A DNA stretch of 64,000 nucleotides. It comes from Phytoseiulus persimilis (lineage: Eukaryota; Arthropoda; Arachnida; Mesostigmata; Phytoseiidae). Made by a program: the position numbers and the translations under genes. The DNA lies in the NCBI GenBank assembly GCA_037576195.1, contig CM075104.1:3540775-3604774 (forward strand), read 5' to 3'. The notes below the pieces were generated by a model. It made no database searches, was not told the DNA's origin, and was given only the letters and a program-made list of their open reading frames with translations. This document shows positions 60,001 through 64,000 of the stretch, in pieces. Positions within the stretch are counted from its first letter, which is position 1. The number at the start of each line of letters is the position of its first letter.

Positions 60001-63000
60001 ATGGACAGCTCTTCTGTTGGAGCTGCTATGCAGCTGTCTGTGAAGCGTTCAATTCGGAGCCACCCTTGGACATTCAGAGAGACATTCTGATCCGTCATTC
60101 TGCGGTAACGAGATCATCATTTTGTTGCCGAGTGCTGTAGTAGGGTCGCACGCCACGAACACATGCTCGTGTGACCTCAGTCTCGAGCTCGCATCGGTTC
60201 GTGGGCGCTCGATAGCAGAGGCCAACCTCGTCGGAACGCTTCGCTGAGGCGAATGTCGAAGAAAATTCCCAGTAATCGTATCGCCACAGTTTCCGAGGCT
60301 AACCCGGGCTGGTCAACAGGCTCAGCCGCGAGCTCGGGCTTCGGGTATCCCATTGTTCTGCATACTCCCAGGAACCGGAACATTCTCTTCCACGAAATAA
60401 AATTCCCTGTTATAAAGGCGCTTGCTCTGTTTTCGATACGCCGCAGTTAACTTTCCTCATTCCAGCAGCACGATCGCCACAAAGCATCTAGAACAACTGT
60501 TTGAATCTTCTTATGACATCTATTCCAGTTCGCTCGAAACGCTTCATCGTTCCGTCGCAACGTTTCGCACCGTCATCCAATTCCATGTTTGATAGTAAGA
60601 CGGCTTGTCAGCGACACAGATGGACAGCGTTCCTTATAAATGTCGAGCCAGAATCTCAGGGCTCCTGGATGCCTGTAATCTTTGCATCGGTTTTGAATAG
60701 CAACGGATATCGAACAAGTTTCGTGCCCGCTATTCTTCCGAATCCCTCCTCCAACATTTAGATCGAGCGACAATTCGCCGCAATCCGGGCGGTTCAAAAA
60801 GGAAAACGCTGCGACTGAAGTCAACCAGCTCGGGCGACCATGGGGACCTGAATGGGATCGCGCTCGAACGCGTCTGCGGTGCGGTCTGTGACAATAACCG
60901 TAATAAGCGGGTATGGGCAGCGAGGTACGGACTCTATTCCCCGCGGGGCAGACTTGGAGCCGACAAAACTCATTATGAACACACCAAAGAAATGTCAAGA
61001 ATTAAACTGAAATGTTCACCGCACTCACTCCTGAAGCCTTCTTTCGCCGCTTTTCTTTTCGCTTTGCCACCCGATTCCGAGAGGCAGCGGAAAACCACTT
61101 TCAACCACTTGGCTATCCCCGCGAGAGAATAGAACGCACAAAAGTGAACGACTTGTGATGAACGAGAAAGGAAAAATGGAGCGTTCGGTTGACAATCTTC
61201 CAAGTTGCCGCAGTCGCGAAGTACGATATTTACACAGCTCAGCGGAAATTTTTGAACCTCATCCCCGCTCGTCGATGGAATTTCAAGAGAGCCTGATCTG
61301 TCAACGTCGGCATCGGTGGAATCATTCACTTTAGCACGTTCGCCGACTACGCTCGGTGGCGTCGTCGACAGTCCGGGAAGAGATGCTCATTGCGGCAGAT
61401 CACTGAAAATTACCGTAAGCGAAAGAGAACCGAGGTCGAAGTATCCAAATGCGTGCCGTCTGTGACACCCCGGGAACTATTCGGTTGTGGCTCATCGTTT
61501 TCACAGCCGGGGGAAGCTCCAGGTGGAGTTCTACCGCTGATGGTGAGCTAACGCCTCGGGAAAGCCCTCTCTCCATCTCAGCTGAGCTAACTTTCCCCTA
61601 GTTTTCGGCAGGACGAGTGAGTCTAGCCGGTCCGGTCTCGGTTTTACGGGAGGTTGACACCGCGATGTGAGACGCCCGAACCAGGAGGAGTTCCAGGTGA
61701 TCTCCTGAGTCGGTCACCCGAACCGACGCCGGATAAACACATCAACTGAATACAATATCATACGTCTATATATTTTATGATATTCATCATGGTTCCTATG
61801 GATGGATTTATCCATACAACAAATGATAAATCCCTCTCGTATCAGGGGCAATATCCCTCAGACGAGTCTTCGCGTGCCCTCTCCCCACCGCCCAAGTACC
61901 TCATTCTACCTCCTCGATTTGCACGATCCTTTTTTCTCTCTTATAAATGTGAGCTGTATGTCGCACCGAAGTGATACTCGCTTCAAGTAGCCAGTTGTAC
62001 TGATTGAGTCCTGGAACGACGGGAGCGATAAATATGACGGATCATGAGTTTCGCTCCGGTAACCCGGAGGCTGGCAGGTAGACTCAGCTGTTGGGCGACT
62101 TTTGTCGGCTCTCCAATTTCTGGATCCACGTGCGCAGATTCGTCCAAGGATTTGTTGGCACTTCAACGCTCACGTGGAACGTTTTGTCAATACTTTCAGA
62201 TACGGAAGCATTTTCAAACTGACCCAGACAGCTCGCATAATATCACTCTCAACAACCGGCCTGTCCATGAAGACTGGAGGATGAGTCCTCGTGGAGCCGC
62301 TTGTCTCTTCGCCCGTGGTCGCCATCGCGGATGATGGGGCCGCGGCTACTGTTGCCCGTGATGTTCGTGGCGGTGGACCCACTGGTGGTTCTGATGAATC
62401 AGCGAGTCGGACGCGCTCCGGTGGACACAGACCGGCGCGAACCATGAACAGACTTGAACTTAGCTTTGCTGTTCGAGGCTTAATGCCGTGTCCAGAGGGG
62501 CCCGAACTTCCTGTCGCTTTAATACCGAAGCCTCCCACAGCAGAGGCAAGCGCTATCACGCCGCCGCCGGGGACCGCGCAATTGCCCAGAAGTTCTTTCA
62601 TTCGATGGAGCGAGCACTTTTCTCCTCTACAACCAGACCCCGGAGTCACCCTTCCGAGGACCATGGCAGAACGCAGCCCTCTTCATTTTAGGTGTTTCTC
62701 CATTGAAGAACAGCAGCAGGTTAGATGCTGGGGAGAATCGAAAAAAAAGACAACTCCTCCAACTGACTTCAACGCTTCCATGCCAAGCATCCGCATCAGT
62801 GAATTGTCTTCATTTCGCATGCCTCTCATCAAGCTTTCTGAGAATGTAATTCATCCCACCCGTAATGAGACGGAACCGTGAACTGGATCGGTTACGAGTT
62901 GTCAGCGGATCAAGATGTCATTTTTCCGTCGATTCATTGATTCCGTCGAAGGGCGCAAATTCAATTCAAATCGAGCGGCTCAAAACGTGATCGTCGCATC

Positions 63001-64000
63001 GATTTATCGTATCATATCCACGATTGGCTGATGAGGGGCTTTGTGCGCAGAAAAAAATAACAATTTGGATGATTTACCCGCCGAGTTTCCGTGGGTTGTT
63101 GGATTACTGCAATGACAATGTGGCGGATGCAATTGTGACTTCGATTCCCTCCTGGATGGATTCCCGAATAGACGAGTCGTGGTTCGTTATGCAATGTTTG
63201 AGGAAATAGGAGCCGTTTTTCCTTATCGTTCACTCTCAAATGATGTTGTCGTGTTGTTTTTTCATTCCGTTGTTGTTCATCTTCTTTTTATTCTCTGTCG
63301 ATCAATGTCCGCAGACACGATCCCACTCAAGCCCTCCACGAATGGCCAAGTCGTGCGGACGGAAGCGATACTTTCGATGTCGATCACAGTCATGTATTCA
63401 TTCGTCTTCGCGTAATGAATGATTGAAAGCACGGAAAAGGAACACGGGGTGAACTTTGAAGTGAAACATCTAGGGCAAGATGGATGCCTCGAGCTTCTAT
63501 CGAGAAATATTGGTCCACTGTGGTATTAGGGCGACCCGCCGCGGGACGGAAAGGGAGTACATCAACCCAGTCAGGGGTTGTGTCTATCGCAACTCTCGGG
63601 GGCCAGCTGCGGGAAGATATTTCCTCCGGTGACATACTCCGTGTTCGCGGTTCCTCCCTGGGCTTCCCAACGCAAGAACGCTAATGGCAATTGAAAGTAA
63701 ACAAAGATCTCCAACGGAGCACTGGGTATTCCCGTATGTAATCGGTTCAGCCACGGAACGCTCGCCGGTGAGGGACACAGGTTTCGTCAGTGACTCGCTT
63801 TCCCGGCCGATCATCATCGTTGGAGAAAGCGGCTCCATTTCGGAGATCCGTGCAATAGATGCAAAACACATTGCGTGCCGAAGACGCTTCTGCGTCGACT
63901 CCTGGCTCGGATCCCGCTTGATTCTGCGTTGAGGTCAGCTGCTTCGGAGAGAGTCCGAGCTATCCCGCCGAACGGAAGATTGACCGACCGCAAGGGAGCC
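57031..64000. other. Upstream flank of the cadherin; no confident gene
   Basis: The first part should hold the cadherin promoter and 5' untranslated sequence. Two coding-like places are noted but not called. A - strand stretch at about 60990-61372 (through EIPSTSGDEVQKFPLSC and GGKAKRKAAKEGFR) ends at a GTGAGTGCG donor after TTCAGGA. A GC-rich block at 62170-62881 is open on both strands at once. No domain was recognised in either. Confidence 0.4.
59964..59982 (+). repeat. TC dinucleotide microsatellite
   Basis: About nine and a half perfect TC units on the + strand. In a - strand frame it encodes alternating Arg-Glu, an artefact of the repeat. Confidence 0.9.

Noticed and set aside
62170..62881. 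Overlapping long frames on both strands (165 and 196 codons)
   Set aside because: Both strands are open because of GC-rich composition. Neither shows a domain, leader or splice logic that would favour one.
1..64000. CRISPR arrays, prokaryotic operons, rRNA genes, viral insertions
   Set aside because: No direct-repeat/spacer pattern, no ribosomal RNA sequence, no recognisable viral gene; the gene structures are eukaryotic.

Overview
The window is eukaryotic nuclear DNA from an arthropod. Two genes are clear. One is a 433-codon 26S proteasome ATPase subunit 1 (Rpt1/PSMC2 family) in a single uninterrupted exon on the + strand at 28.5-29.8 kb. The other is a large multi-exon cadherin on the - strand at 44.5-57.0 kb whose repeats, juxtamembrane domain and tail match cadherin-87A. 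Introns are mostly short, have GT..AG borders and often use GTGAGT/GTAAGT donors. Coding GC is moderate and intergenic DNA is compact and repeat-poor. This fits a small-genome arthropod; a mite (for example a phytoseiid) is my guess, but nothing here proves it.

Layout. 0-3.9 kb: no convincing gene, one perfect 15-bp hairpin. 4.0-6.0 kb: two-exon + strand gene for a small secreted four-cysteine protein with an AATAAA signal. 6-13.4 kb: no convincing gene; an 805-bp terminal-inverted-repeat element with a perfect 8-bp target duplication at 8.77-9.57 kb. 13.5-14.0 kb: weak coding-like segments. 14.04-15.87 kb: a 1.8-kb foldback element with two ~0.8-kb diverged inverted arms carrying ~45-bp tandem units. 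15.9-26.7 kb: little except simple repeats. 26.75-28.27 kb: a hAT-like element with an 801-bp palindromic element nested in it, ending about 210 bp before the proteasome start codon. 28.5-29.8 kb: the Rpt1-like gene. 29.8-38.7 kb: no confident gene, only scattered coding-like segments, mostly on the - strand. 38.7-39.4 kb (perhaps to 41.2 kb): the last four exons of a membrane protein that resembles an arthropod gustatory receptor. 41.2-44.5 kb: nothing but a hairpin and a possible cadherin polyadenylation signal. 44.5-57.0 kb: the cadherin. A possible nested or leader-sharing small secreted gene lies in its first intron. 57-64 kb: no confident gene.

The genes are functionally unrelated (proteasome, apical adhesion, secretion, possible chemosensation), and I see no operon-like or gene-cluster system. 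The most interesting material is the intronless, unusually divergent Rpt1 copy beside a fresh-looking composite transposon, the three non-autonomous DNA elements, and the cadherin first intron. All exon models were read by eye from splice consensus, phase and family pattern; no alignment or transcript was available.
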